This document shows, one piece after another, positions 49,499 to 57,774 of a stretch of DNA of 64,000 nt. This DNA comes from UBA5905 sp964609975 (GTDB taxonomy: Bacteria > Bacillota > Clostridia > Oscillospirales > Acutalibacteraceae), in NCBI GenBank assembly GCA_964609975.1, contig CAZSTR010000003.1, positions 1-64,000 on the forward strand. The letters are read 5' to 3'. A program made the translations under genes and the position numbers. The notes beneath the pieces were generated by a model. The model was not told the DNA's origin. It worked only from the letters and a program-made list of their open reading frames with translations, and did no database searches. Within the stretch, counting starts at the first letter, position 1; every line of letters begins with the position of its first letter.

Positions 49499-50596
49499 AT
49501 GGAATGGAGCCGATTGAAGCCCTATGTTCCGATGGAATGGTGGAAGGCTTTACAGGCAATTCCCATGGAACAGCAGGATCAAATTCAGGAAATCCGTCTT
49601 CGGCGGGATGAGCCGGTGCGCTTGTCGATGCCGACGGGAGAGTGGATATTAACTTCTGCCGGCATTGTGGAACGGGCGCAGAACGGAGGGCTTTTTTGCA
49701 CTGCCGCCGCACTGGAGGACTGCTTTTTGCGCTTTTGCGAGGGGGCAGTCTATGCCCATGAGGAGGAGCTGAAAAACGGCTTTTTGTCGGTGGCCGGCGG
49801 TTTGCGGGTGGGCGTCGCCGGGACGGCGGTGCTCCGCGGCGGAGAAATCGGGTCGGTTCGCGGGATAAGCTCCCTGTGTGTTCGGTTGCCCCGTGCCCAT
49901 CGGGGCTGTGCGCGGGGACTGCTTCCGCTGTTTTACGAGGATGGGCGGGTGTATAGCGGGCTGCTGGTTGGCGAGCCGGCCAGTGGAAAAACGAGCCTTT
50001 TGCGGGATTTGGCCCGCCAGCTGGCGATAAAAAACCGCCGCGTGACGGTGGTGGACGAGCGCGGCGAGCTGAGCGGGGTGGATGGGCTGGAGGGCTGTGA
50101 TGTGCTGCGGGGATATCCGAAAGTGGCGGGATTGCGGCAGGCGGTGCGTTGCTTTTCGCCGGAGGCGGTTTTGTTCGATGAGCTGGGGGATGAGGCGGAG
50201 ATGGAGGCTATGCGCGAATGTGCGCGCATGGGGGTGGCGGTGATTTCCTCCTTGCATGGCCGTTCGTGCGATGAGCTTTCCCACCGCCCCCTTGTGCAGC
50301 GATGGATTGAGGAAAACAGCTTCGACCGCTGGGTCTTTTTGGTTGGGCGGGAGCGGCCGGGGCGATGGTGTGCGTGTTTGAAGCCGGAGGTGAAGGGCGA
50401 TGAAGTGGTTTGGAATCCTGTTGGTGGTGTTAGCTGCCGGGGGAGCGGGGCTGTATTATTCTCGGCGGCTGTATCGACGGGCGGGGCTTCTTCGACAGAC
50501 GGAGCGTTTGTTGGCGGCAATGGAGGGGCAGATGAGCTTTTCAGCTCAGCCGCCGGCGTCGCTTTGCCGGGCGCTGGCGTCCTCACCGGCGCTTGA
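49499..50596 (+). CDS. spoIIIAA: stage III sporulation protein AA (ATPase), with unusual C-terminal extension
   Basis: 365 residues; the family is about 300-310. A secretion-superfamily ATPase thought to energise the SpoIIIA-SpoIIQ channel between mother cell and forespore. The Walker A is LLVGEPASGKTSLLRDLAR and Walker B VLFDELGDEAEM. After KPEVKGDEVVW the frame continues without a stop about 65 codons past the expected end, in low-complexity Gly/Ala/Ser sequence that overlaps spoIIIAB by 197 bases in another frame. The natural end is expected near 50400. Stop loss by a small indel or an assembly error would explain this. Confidence 0.9.
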   Translation: MEWSRLKPYVPMEWWKALQAIPMEQQDQIQEIRLRRDEPVRLSMPTGEWILTSAGIVERAQNGGLFCTAAALEDCFLRFCEGAVYAHEEELKNGFLSVAGGLRVGVAGTAVLRGGEIGSVRGISSLCVRLPRAHRGCARGLLPLFYEDGRVYSGLLVGEPASGKTSLLRDLARQLAIKNRRVTVVDERGELSGVDGLEGCDVLRGYPKVAGLRQAVRCFSPEAVLFDELGDEAEMEAMRECARMGVAVISSLHGRSCDELSHRPLVQRWIEENSFDRWVFLVGRERPGRWCACLKPEVKGDEVVWNPVGGVSCRGSGAVLFSAAVSTGGASSTDGAFVGGNGGADELFSSAAGVALPGAGVLTGA

Positions 50597-50903
50597 CAGT
50601 GTGTGGCCGCTGGAGTCGGTGATGGCAGCGCTTGAAAAGGGGGCTTCCTTCGCGGAGGCCTTCGCCGCCGCGGTGGCGGCGCAAAGGGACATTCTCCTTC
50701 CGGAGGAGCAAAGGCTTCTGCTGGAATTCGCGGAGGGCTTCGGCGGGTCGGGCATGGAGCAACAGCTTCAGCGCATGAGCGGCTATCGGGCGCAGATTGA
50801 GGAGTGTCGCCGGACGGCGGAGAAGGAGGCGGCACAAAAGGGGAAAATTTATCAGATGATGGGCGTGGCCGCTGGAGTGTGCGCGGCGGTGCTCATGCTA
50901 TAA
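50400..50903 (+). CDS. spoIIIAB: stage III sporulation protein AB
   Basis: 167 residues with an N-terminal membrane helix (WFGILLVVLAAGGAGLYYS), a soluble GspF-like helical region (QTERLLAAMEGQMSFSAQP) and a C-terminal helix (MMGVAAGVCAAVLML). The overlap with spoIIIAA reaches back 197 bases because spoIIIAA lacks its usual stop. Confidence 0.9.
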   Translation: MKWFGILLVVLAAGGAGLYYSRRLYRRAGLLRQTERLLAAMEGQMSFSAQPPASLCRALASSPALDSVWPLESVMAALEKGASFAEAFAAAVAAQRDILLPEEQRLLLEFAEGFGGSGMEQQLQRMSGYRAQIEECRRTAEKEAAQKGKIYQMMGVAAGVCAAVLML

Positions 50904-50926
50904 GAAGGAAGGGACGGACGGTTCGA

Positions 50927-51121
50927 ATGGATGTGGATTTGATATTCAAAATCGCCGCCATCGGCATTATTGTGGCGGTGCTCAACCAGCTTTTGGTACG
51001 GTCAGGGCGAGAGGAGCAGGCAATGCTCATGACCCTGGCTGGGCTAATTGTGGTGTTGACTATGATTGTGACCCAAATCAGCGAGCTGTTTTCCATGGTC
51101 AAATCGGTGTTCGGCCTATGA
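50927..51121 (+). CDS. spoIIIAC: stage III sporulation protein AC
   Basis: 64 residues, two membrane helices (IFKIAAIGIIVAVLNQLL and LMTLAGLIVVLTMIV) with the conserved QISELF near the end. The best-known start is the ATG at 50927. It ends with an ATGA overlap on spoIIIAD. Confidence 0.92.
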   Translation: MDVDLIFKIAAIGIIVAVLNQLLVRSGREEQAMLMTLAGLIVVLTMIVTQISELFSMVKSVFGL

Positions 51122-51528
51122 GTGGGACGCTGTTGTCTTTGTTGGGTGCGCTCCTCTGCGCCGCGTTGTTTGGCACGGTTTTGCGTCCGCAACGGCCGGA
51201 GCTTGCCCTTTCGCTCTGCATTGGAGCCGGTGTGCTGGTGGTGGTGCGCCTGGCGAGCCAGCTGTTGCCGTTGGTTTCGACCCTGCGGACTATGCTGGAG
51301 TCCGGGGGCGTATCGACGGAATATCTATCCTTTTTGCTGAAGGCGGTGGGGATAGTGCTGGTGACCCAGCTGACCGCCGACACTTGCCGGGATGCAGGCG
51401 AGGGGGCGCTGGCGGCGAAGGCGGAGCTTGTGGGACGGGTGCTGCTACTGATGCTCTCCCTGCCACTTCTGCGGCAGGTGCTGGCGTTGGCGACCTCCCT
51501 CATCAGCGGACAGGCGGTGGACGGATGA
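51118..51528 (+). CDS. spoIIIAD: stage III sporulation protein AD
   Basis: 136 residues, polytopic (about four helices), with the SpoIIIAD motif STEYLSFLLKAVGI and QLTADTCRDAGEGALAAKAELVGR. ATGA overlaps with both neighbours. Confidence 0.92.
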   Translation: MSGTLLSLLGALLCAALFGTVLRPQRPELALSLCIGAGVLVVVRLASQLLPLVSTLRTMLESGGVSTEYLSFLLKAVGIVLVTQLTADTCRDAGEGALAAKAELVGRVLLLMLSLPLLRQVLALATSLISGQAVDG

Positions 51529-52646
51529 AAATCGGAAAAAGGCTTTGGCTGGGCTTGGCGCTGGTTTTGCTGTTATGCCCGGCGGCGCAGGCGGCGTCAG
51601 GGGACTATGAGGCGCTGGCGCAGGCCAGCGGCGCGGACGGATTGGTAGAGAGCCTTCCGGCGGATGTGCAGGAGCTGGTGGAGACACTCGGTGAAAATCC
51701 GCTTCAGCCGGATACCTATACAGCGCTGTCGTTCTCCGAAAGCGTGGAGCGGGTGTTAGCGGTTCTAAAGCGGGAAAAGAGCGCTCCTCTTCAGGCGTTG
51801 GCGGCGCTTATCACCGTGGCAACTCTGTCGGTCATGGCCGGGGAGACTGGCGACGCTCTCCAACAAGGCTTTCGGACGGTTTCGACGCTGATTTCCTGCG
51901 GGGTACTGTTAGCGCCATTTTTGGGGCTAGTGAAAACGGTGGAGACGGCGGTGGAGCGTGTGAGCGTGCTGTTGACGGGATATGTTCCGGTGTATGGGGT
52001 GGCGCTGGCCGCATCCGGCTCGGCGGTCGGGGCAGCTTCTTATCAATCGACGCTACTGGCGGCGGCGGAGCTGCTTGTGTATCTCATCCGGGCGGCGGTT
52101 CTGCCGGCGCTGATGGTTTCGCTGGCGCTGGGCTGTACGGGGACAGTGACGCCGGAGCTATCTCTCCACACCTTAAGCGATAGCGTGTATAAAGCGATTT
52201 TATGGGCGATGGGATTGTTCACAACGGTGTTCACCTTCGTCCTCTCCTTGCAACAGATGGCGGCAGCCGCCGGCGATTCTCTGGGGGGCCGGGCGGTGAA
52301 ATTTTCCCTTTCCAGCTTTGTGCCGGTGGTGGGCGGCGCCTTAAGCGAGGCCTATTCAACGGTGGTGGGCTGTGCTGGATTGCTGCGCTCGACGGTGGGC
52401 TGCTTCGGGCTGGCGGCGACGGGGCTGATTTTGGTTTCGCCGCTGGTGTCCTGTCTTTGCTGGAGCTTGTGTCTGCAAATAGGCGCCGGGGTGGCGGGGC
52501 TGTTCCGGCTGGCGGAGATGGAAAAGCTTTGTCGGACGGTGGCCGGTGCGGTGCGGGTGCTCATCGGAGTTCTGGCTGTGTGCGCTTTGCTTTCGGTGCT
52601 TTCGACGACGGTGGTGGCTTTTGCATGGAAAGGAGGGGACGGATGA
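51525..52646 (+). CDS. spoIIIAE: stage III sporulation protein AE
   Basis: 373 residues: signal peptide (ends near AAQAASG), then multiple membrane helices. Recognisable are GYVPVYGVALAASGSAVGAASYQS and KFSLSSFVPVVGGALSEAYSTV. It is the large membrane subunit of the SpoIIIA complex. Confidence 0.93.
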   Translation: MKIGKRLWLGLALVLLLCPAAQAASGDYEALAQASGADGLVESLPADVQELVETLGENPLQPDTYTALSFSESVERVLAVLKREKSAPLQALAALITVATLSVMAGETGDALQQGFRTVSTLISCGVLLAPFLGLVKTVETAVERVSVLLTGYVPVYGVALAASGSAVGAASYQSTLLAAAELLVYLIRAAVLPALMVSLALGCTGTVTPELSLHTLSDSVYKAILWAMGLFTTVFTFVLSLQQMAAAAGDSLGGRAVKFSLSSFVPVVGGALSEAYSTVVGCAGLLRSTVGCFGLAATGLILVSPLVSCLCWSLCLQIGAGVAGLFRLAEMEKLCRTVAGAVRVLIGVLAVCALLSVLSTTVVAFAWKGGDG

Positions 52647-53137
52647 ACGGACTCCGCGGCTGGGCGGTGGCGGTGTGCACCGTGGCGGTGGTGTGCACGG
52701 CGCTGTCCCGCCTGTTTCCGGAGACGGCGCTGGGCCGTCAGGGGCGGCGGCTGATTCCCTGTGTCTTTTTGTGTGTGATACTGGCGCCGTTGCTGAAAAA
52801 TGCTTCGCTTTCGCCGGAGCTTTCCCCGGCCGCCGGAGAACAATCCGCCACGAGCGCCGCCGAGGTGGTGCGCCGGCAAACGGCTGCCCGGCTGAACCAA
52901 ACGCTGTTGGACGTGGTCAATCAGGCATTGAAGGAGCATGGCTTGTCTGCAAAAAAAGTGGATTGCGGAATGGATATTGACGCCGAAGGACGCATAAGTA
53001 TGGGACAGATTACCGTTTTTGTGGACGGTGATGCCGCAGTGCGCTCCGCCGCGGTCAGACAGCTGGTGGAAAAGCGTCTTGGCACGCCGGTGCTGGTGGC
53101 GCAATGGAAGGAGGAGTCGGATGGGACAAATCGGTGA
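52643..53137 (+). CDS. spoIIIAF: stage III sporulation protein AF
   Basis: 164 residues: two N-terminal membrane helices (WAVAVCTVAVVCTALSRLF and LIPCVFLCVILAPLL), then a soluble ring-building-motif-like domain with ISMGQITVFVDGD. The stop lies 17 bases inside spoIIIAG. Confidence 0.88.
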   Translation: MNGLRGWAVAVCTVAVVCTALSRLFPETALGRQGRRLIPCVFLCVILAPLLKNASLSPELSPAAGEQSATSAAEVVRRQTAARLNQTLLDVVNQALKEHGLSAKKVDCGMDIDAEGRISMGQITVFVDGDAAVRSAAVRQLVEKRLGTPVLVAQWKEESDGTNR

Positions 53138-53678
53138 GTGGGTGCAAAAGCTGTTCTTTGGTGGCTCTGTGCGCTGGAAGCGCCTGCTTGTGTATCTCGG
53201 CATCGGCGGGATTTTGCTGATCGGTCTGTCGGAATGGCTTCCCCGCTCTGCCACCGAAAGGAGCGGGGAAGGTGCGATGCAAACGGAAACGCTCTCCACT
53301 GCCCAGCTGGAGGAGGCGCTGGAAAATCGGCTGTTGACGCTGTTGACCCAAATGGAGGGCGTTGGCCAATGCCAGGTAATGGTGACGCTGGAGCGGGGCA
53401 CCCAAAGGGTGTATGCGGTGAACCGCACCGAAGCGGGGAGCGGCACAGAGCGGGAGTCCTTCAACGAAAGCTATCTGACCCTTGAAACGGAAGCCGGGCT
53501 GATTGGCTTGCCGTTGACGGAGCTTCAGCCGCAGGTGCGGGGCGTGGCGGTGGTGTGCGAGGGCGGCGGCGGCGCTTCGGTGCAGAAGCGGGTGACGGCG
53601 CTGGTGACGGCGACGCTGGACATCTCCGCCCGCCGCGTGTGCGTGGAACAAATCAAGCTTGGGAGGGCAACACAATGA
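53121..53678 (+). CDS. spoIIIAG: stage III sporulation protein AG
   Basis: 185 residues: one membrane helix (RLLVYLGIGGILLIGLS), a variable linker, then the RBM fold (LTLLTQMEGVGQCQVMVTLERGTQRVYAVN, PQVRGVAVVCEGGGGASVQKRV) that forms a 30-fold ring resembling type III secretion rings in Bacillus. ATG at 53121 overlaps spoIIIAF. Confidence 0.92.
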   Translation: MGQIGEWVQKLFFGGSVRWKRLLVYLGIGGILLIGLSEWLPRSATERSGEGAMQTETLSTAQLEEALENRLLTLLTQMEGVGQCQVMVTLERGTQRVYAVNRTEAGSGTERESFNESYLTLETEAGLIGLPLTELQPQVRGVAVVCEGGGGASVQKRVTALVTATLDISARRVCVEQIKLGRATQ

Positions 53679-54304
53679 AAAAGCTGTTTGAGAAAAAGCA
53701 ATGGATGATGCTGTCGCTGGTGGCGGCGCTGGGCGTGGCGGTGTATCTCAATTATTATTTCACCTCGGAGCCGCTTTTGCAGGCCGGCACTTCCGGGGAA
53801 CCAGAAAGCTCCGTTTCGGAGGGTACTCAGAGCCGACCGCTGGGCAGCGCCTCCTTCGTGCAGGAGGGCGCTTCCTCGGCCGCCGATGGCGAGGCGAAGC
53901 CGGTGCAGGGGAGCGTGTCCCAGGCGGGCGAAAACGCGGCCGTCGCGAAGAAGGGCTATTTCGACCGGGCGCGCGAGACGCGCACCCAGGCGCGGGAGGA
54001 GGCGGTGCGCACGCTGGAGGACACCCTTGGCGGTGCGGGCGCCTCCGCCAAGGAGAAGGCTACCGCCGCCGAGCAGGCGACCGCAATTGCCGAAAACATA
54101 CTACAGGAAAGCAATATCGAAAATCTGGTGATGGCGAAGGGCTTTTCCGACTGTGTGGCATTCATCGAGAACGGCGCTTGCAGTGTGGTGGTTTCGGCCG
54201 GGGAGTTGAAGGCGGCGGAATGTCTGCAGGTGCTGGAAATTGTCATGGCGCAAACGGGACTTGCGGCAAAAAACATCCAAATCACGGCGGCGAAGGACAA
54301 ATGA
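53675..54304 (+). CDS. spoIIIAH: stage III sporulation protein AH
   Basis: 209 residues: a membrane helix (WMMLSLVAALGVAVYLNYYFT), a low-complexity linker rich in Ser/Gly/Ala, a helix with RARETRTQAREEAVRTLEDTL, and an RBM domain (ENLVMAKGFSDCVAFIENGACSVVV). It pairs with forespore SpoIIQ to form the feeding channel. It is the last spoIIIA gene; GGGAGGG precedes its ATG. Confidence 0.93.
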   Translation: MKKLFEKKQWMMLSLVAALGVAVYLNYYFTSEPLLQAGTSGEPESSVSEGTQSRPLGSASFVQEGASSAADGEAKPVQGSVSQAGENAAVAKKGYFDRARETRTQAREEAVRTLEDTLGGAGASAKEKATAAEQATAIAENILQESNIENLVMAKGFSDCVAFIENGACSVVVSAGELKAAECLQVLEIVMAQTGLAAKNIQITAAKDK

Positions 54305-54348
54305 GACTTTGTATAAAAGAAAAAATTTTGTGAAATTCCGAAAAACCG

Positions 54349-54376
54349 TTGCCAATTCCCAACTTTGTGTTATAAT
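54349..54376 (+). promoter_or_regulatory. promoter of asp23-nusB
   Basis: TTGCCA (54349-54354), 16-base spacer, TATAAT (54371-54376) with extended TGT. It makes the housekeeping block independent of sporulation. Confidence 0.8.
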
Positions 54377-54474
54377 AGAGTACATAAGGACGGAATATGG
54401 TGTCTGCTCTCCGTTCTGTGTCCGAAAAACCGTCGGGCTGTTATGGCCCATAATACAAAGGAGGAACTGTCCGA

Positions 54475-54837
54475 ATGGATGCGAAGGAATTCAAGACCGC
54501 CGAGGGAAGCTGTATCATATCTGAGGAAGTGATCGCTTCGATCGCTGCGACAGCTGCGGTTGAGGTGGCCGGTGTCGCCGGGATGGCGAACCGTCCGGCC
54601 GATTTGCGCGGAATCATCGTGCCCTCCTCTGCCGGAAAATCCGTGAAGGTGCTGAACACCGAAAACGAGACGATTCTGGATGTGTATGTGGATTTGCACC
54701 AGGGGGCGAAAATCCCCGAAACCGCCGCCCAGGTACAGCAGAGCGTGAAGCTGGCCGTTCAGGCAATGACCGGAAAACCGGTGACCCGCGTGAATGTGCA
54801 CATCGCCGGAATGGTTCCGGAGGAGAAAAACGCATAA
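54475..54837 (+). CDS. Asp23/Gls24 family envelope stress protein (YqhY-like)
   Basis: 120 residues of the DUF322 family. Motifs IISEEVIASIAATAAVEVAGVAGM and VYVDLHQGAKIPETAAQVQQSV are diagnostic. In Bacillus the homologue YqhY sits beside nusB and acetyl-CoA carboxylase and affects fatty acid synthesis; here too it is followed by nusB. GGAGG lies 11 bases before the ATG. Confidence 0.9.
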   Translation: MDAKEFKTAEGSCIISEEVIASIAATAAVEVAGVAGMANRPADLRGIIVPSSAGKSVKVLNTENETILDVYVDLHQGAKIPETAAQVQQSVKLAVQAMTGKPVTRVNVHIAGMVPEEKNA

Positions 54838-54851
54838 AACCGGTTCAGAGC

Positions 54852-54879
54852 GGCTCTCCGCGACGGTGGAGGGCCTTTC
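54852..54879 (+). terminator. weak terminator-like hairpin between asp23 and nusB
   Basis: GGCTCTCC / GGAGGGCC with a G-U pair followed by TTTCT. Probably partial attenuation at most. Confidence 0.4.
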
Positions 54880-54951
54880 TGCTATATCCGCCTGTATATT
54901 TATGCGGCGAATAAATGAAAACGAAGCTTGAAAACAGGAGTTGTAGAGAAT

Positions 54952-55365
54952 ATGAAAAGACGTGAATCACGGGAACAGGCTTTTGCATTGATGTTTGAAA
55001 AATCCTTTCGGGATTTGCCGGTGGAGGAGCTGGCGCTTCAGGCCGCGGAGGCGCGGGACGCCGGAACCTCCGGTTTTTCCATGACTCTGGCGCGGGGTGC
55101 AGAGGAGCATATGGAGGAGCTGGACGCCCGCATCGCGGCCTGCTCTCAGAAATGGAGCAAGGAGCGCATTTCGCGGGTGGCGCTGGCGGTCATGCGGGTT
55201 GCGCTGTATGAAATGCTGTATGAAAAGGATACGCCGGAGAGTGTCGCCATCAACGAGGCGGTGGAGCTGGCGAAAAAATACGGTGGCGAGGAGGATGCCT
55301 CCTTCGTGAACGGGATTCTCGGCACCGTCTCTCGCGCCGGGTCGAACGGCGGCGAGGAGGAATGA
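54952..55365 (+). CDS. nusB: transcription antitermination factor NusB
   Basis: 137 residues, an all-helical RNA-binding factor that acts with NusE/S10 in rRNA antitermination. The N-terminal REQAFALMFEK, the ISRVALAVMRVALYEMLY helix and INEAVELAKKYGGEEDASFVNGIL are typical. The ATG at 54952 gives the usual MKRRESREQAF start. ATGA overlap with the next gene. Confidence 0.93.
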   Translation: MKRRESREQAFALMFEKSFRDLPVEELALQAAEARDAGTSGFSMTLARGAEEHMEELDARIAACSQKWSKERISRVALAVMRVALYEMLYEKDTPESVAINEAVELAKKYGGEEDASFVNGILGTVSRAGSNGGEEE

Positions 55366-56300
55366 ACCGCTATTTGGGGCTGGATACCAGCAATTACACA
55401 ACCTCGGCGGCGGTGTGCGCCGGCGGCGTTGTTTTGCAGGAAAAACAGCTTTTGCCGGTGCGGGCGGGGGAGCTTGGTCTGCGCCAGAGTGACGCGGTGT
55501 TTCATCACACCCGCCAGCTCCCGGAGGTGCTGGAGCGGCTTTTGACGCGCACGCCCGGCGCCTTTCGGGCGGTCGCCGCTTCTGAACGGCCGCAACAAAC
55601 CGACGGCTCCTATATGCCCTGCTTTCTTGTGGGACTGGGCGCGGCGCGCCAGCTGGCTGCGACGCTGGGGGTTCCGCTGTATCGCTTCACCCATCAGCAG
55701 GGTCATGTGACGGCGGCGCTGTACGGCGCCGGGGCACTGGAGCTTTTGGACAAGCCTTTTTTGGCCTTTCATGTATCCGGAGGCACTACCGATGCGCTTT
55801 TGGTGGAGCCGGACGAAAAGGAAATTCTGCGTTGTAGGGTTGTGGGACGCTCGTTGGATTTGAAGGCCGGCCAGCTGATTGACCGTGTCGGCGGGATGCT
55901 GGGGCTGCCCTTTCCCGCCGGTCCGGCGTTGGAAAAGCTGGCCGCCGAGACGGAAACGAAAAAGCTTCCCCGTCCCTGTCTGCGCGGGCTGGATTGCCAT
56001 CTGTCCGGCGTGGAAAATCAATGCCGGGACAAGCTGGCCGACGGCGAACCGCCGGCGGCGGTGGCGCGCTTCTGTTTGGATAGCGTGGCGGCGGCGGTGT
56101 GCGGGATGACCGAGGCGCTTTTGCGCACCTATGGCGATTTGCCGCTGGTATACGCCGGTGGCGTGATGTCCAATCAGGCGCTGAAGGCGCTGTTGACCGC
56201 CCGGTTTGGCGGGCGGTTTGCGCCGCCGGAGTTTTCGGCGGACAATGGGGCGGGCGTTGCGTGCCTGTGCCGAATTGCGGAGGAACGAATATGCAGGTGA
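55362..56300 (+). CDS. Kae1/TsaD-like protein (peptidase M22 family), distinct from true TsaD
   Basis: 312 residues with ASKHA-fold ATPase motifs: GLDTSNYTTSAAV at the start, HQQGHVTAALYGA (the metal H-x3-H of Kae1), FHVSGGTTDALLV and VYAGGVMSNQALKALL. It is shorter than TsaD and diverges in the metal-site flanks. In clostridia this gene lies between nusB and xseA and is often called O-sialoglycoprotein endopeptidase, a misleading label. A role in t6A modification is unproven; a true tsaD presumably exists elsewhere. Confidence 0.75.
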   Translation: MNRYLGLDTSNYTTSAAVCAGGVVLQEKQLLPVRAGELGLRQSDAVFHHTRQLPEVLERLLTRTPGAFRAVAASERPQQTDGSYMPCFLVGLGAARQLAATLGVPLYRFTHQQGHVTAALYGAGALELLDKPFLAFHVSGGTTDALLVEPDEKEILRCRVVGRSLDLKAGQLIDRVGGMLGLPFPAGPALEKLAAETETKKLPRPCLRGLDCHLSGVENQCRDKLADGEPPAAVARFCLDSVAAAVCGMTEALLRTYGDLPLVYAGGVMSNQALKALLTARFGGRFAPPEFSADNGAGVACLCRIAEERICR

Positions 56301-57496
56301 TTTCGGTTGGCCAGTTGAATCGCTATGTGAAAACGCTGTTGGAGGGAGATGCCCGGTTGGCGGCGGTATATATCGGCGGCGAAATTTCCAATTTCACCAA
56401 TCATTATAAATCCGGCCATTTGTATATGTCGCTGAAGGATGAAACGGCGGCGGTGAAGGCGGTCATGTTTCGCGGAAACGCATCTCGCTTGGCCTTCCGG
56501 CCGGAAAACGGTATGAAGGTGATCGTGAAGGCGCGGGTGTCCCTGTATGAGCGGGACGGCGCCTTTCAGCTGTATATCGAGGAAATGCAGCCGGATGGCG
56601 TGGGCGCGTTGCAAATCGCTTTTGAGCAGTTGAAGAAAAAGCTGGCGGCGGAGGGGTTGTTCGAGGAGGCCCGCAAGCGGCCAATTCCTGCCTGTCCGAT
56701 GCGTGTCGGCGTGATCACCTCTCCCACGGGGGCGGCGGTGCGAGACATTTTCAATGTCCTCGGTCGGCGGTTCCCGCTGGCACGGGTGGTGTTTTGCCCG
56801 GTGCTTGTCCAGGGGGAAGGAGCGGCCGCTTCCGTTTCGGCGGCGATTCGCCGCTTCAATGCCTGTCGCGGCGCCGATGTGTTGATTGTCGGCCGGGGCG
56901 GCGGCTCTATCGAGGATTTGTGGGCCTTTAACGAGGAAGTTGTAGCCCGCGCGGTGGCGGAGTCGGCGATTCCGGTAATTTCGGCCGTGGGTCACGAAAC
57001 CGATTTCACCATCTGCGATTTCGTGGCGGATTTGCGTGCGCCGACCCCCTCGGCGGCGGCGGAGCTGGCGGTGCCGGATGCCGCCCGCCTGTGGATGACG
57101 CTGTCCTCTGTGCGGGAGCGCATAGGAACTGCCTGTCGCGGGAAATGGCAGGCGGCGGCGAAGGAGCTGGAGCTTTTGCGCTCCCGGCGTTGTTTGTCCG
57201 CCCCGCAATATTATATCGAGGAGCAGACCATGCGGATGGATCATTTGATCCATCGCTTTGCCGCGGCGGCGCGGCAGAGCCTGGCGGGCGCGGATCGCCG
57301 GCTGGCGGCGACTGCATCGAAGCTGGATGCCCTCAGCCCGCTGAAGGTGCTGGGGCGCGGATATTCTATCGGCTATGACGAAAAGGGACAGGTGCTAAAC
57401 CGTGTGGCTCAAACAAAAATCGGAGACCGGGTGACATGGCGCTTGGCGGACGGTTCAGTGGGTTGTACCGTGACGACGATACAGGAGGCGGAATAA
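56291..57496 (+). CDS. xseA: exodeoxyribonuclease VII large subunit
   Basis: 401 residues. An N-terminal OB-fold (SNFTNHYKSGHLYMSLKDE) binds single-stranded DNA; the nuclease core has TSPTGAAVRDIFNVL, IVGRGGGSIEDLWAFN and SAVGHETDFTICDFVADLRAPTPSAAAEL; a C-terminal coiled coil follows. The ATG at 56291 overlaps the upstream stop by 10 bases. Confidence 0.95.
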   Translation: MQVISVGQLNRYVKTLLEGDARLAAVYIGGEISNFTNHYKSGHLYMSLKDETAAVKAVMFRGNASRLAFRPENGMKVIVKARVSLYERDGAFQLYIEEMQPDGVGALQIAFEQLKKKLAAEGLFEEARKRPIPACPMRVGVITSPTGAAVRDIFNVLGRRFPLARVVFCPVLVQGEGAAASVSAAIRRFNACRGADVLIVGRGGGSIEDLWAFNEEVVARAVAESAIPVISAVGHETDFTICDFVADLRAPTPSAAAELAVPDAARLWMTLSSVRERIGTACRGKWQAAAKELELLRSRRCLSAPQYYIEEQTMRMDHLIHRFAAAARQSLAGADRRLAATASKLDALSPLKVLGRGYSIGYDEKGQVLNRVAQTKIGDRVTWRLADGSVGCTVTTIQEAE

Positions 57497-57497
57497 A

Positions 57498-57755
57498 ATG
57501 GCTACGGAATGGACTTTTGAAAAGGCGATGGCGCGGCTGGAGCAGATTGTGGCGGCGCTGGAGAGCGGGAAGGTCAGCTTGGATGACTCCCTGAAGCTGT
57601 TCGAGGAGGGCACACGACTGACCGGCTATTGCAGTGGGCTTCTCAAAGAGGCTGAGCAGAAAATCGTTAAGCTTTCCGATGTGGAAAACGGCGGCGATGC
57701 GCCGACGCTGGCGGATCGCCAGGGCGAGGATATGGGTGAGGAGCTGTCGGACTGA
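57498..57755 (+). CDS. xseB: exodeoxyribonuclease VII small subunit
   Basis: 85 residues with the family pattern FEKAMARLEQIVAALESGKVSLDDSLKLFEEG. It starts one base after the xseA stop and forms the nuclease complex with XseA. Confidence 0.95.
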   Translation: MATEWTFEKAMARLEQIVAALESGKVSLDDSLKLFEEGTRLTGYCSGLLKEAEQKIVKLSDVENGGDAPTLADRQGEDMGEELSD

Positions 57756-57774
57756 AACCGAGGAGGAGCGAAAA

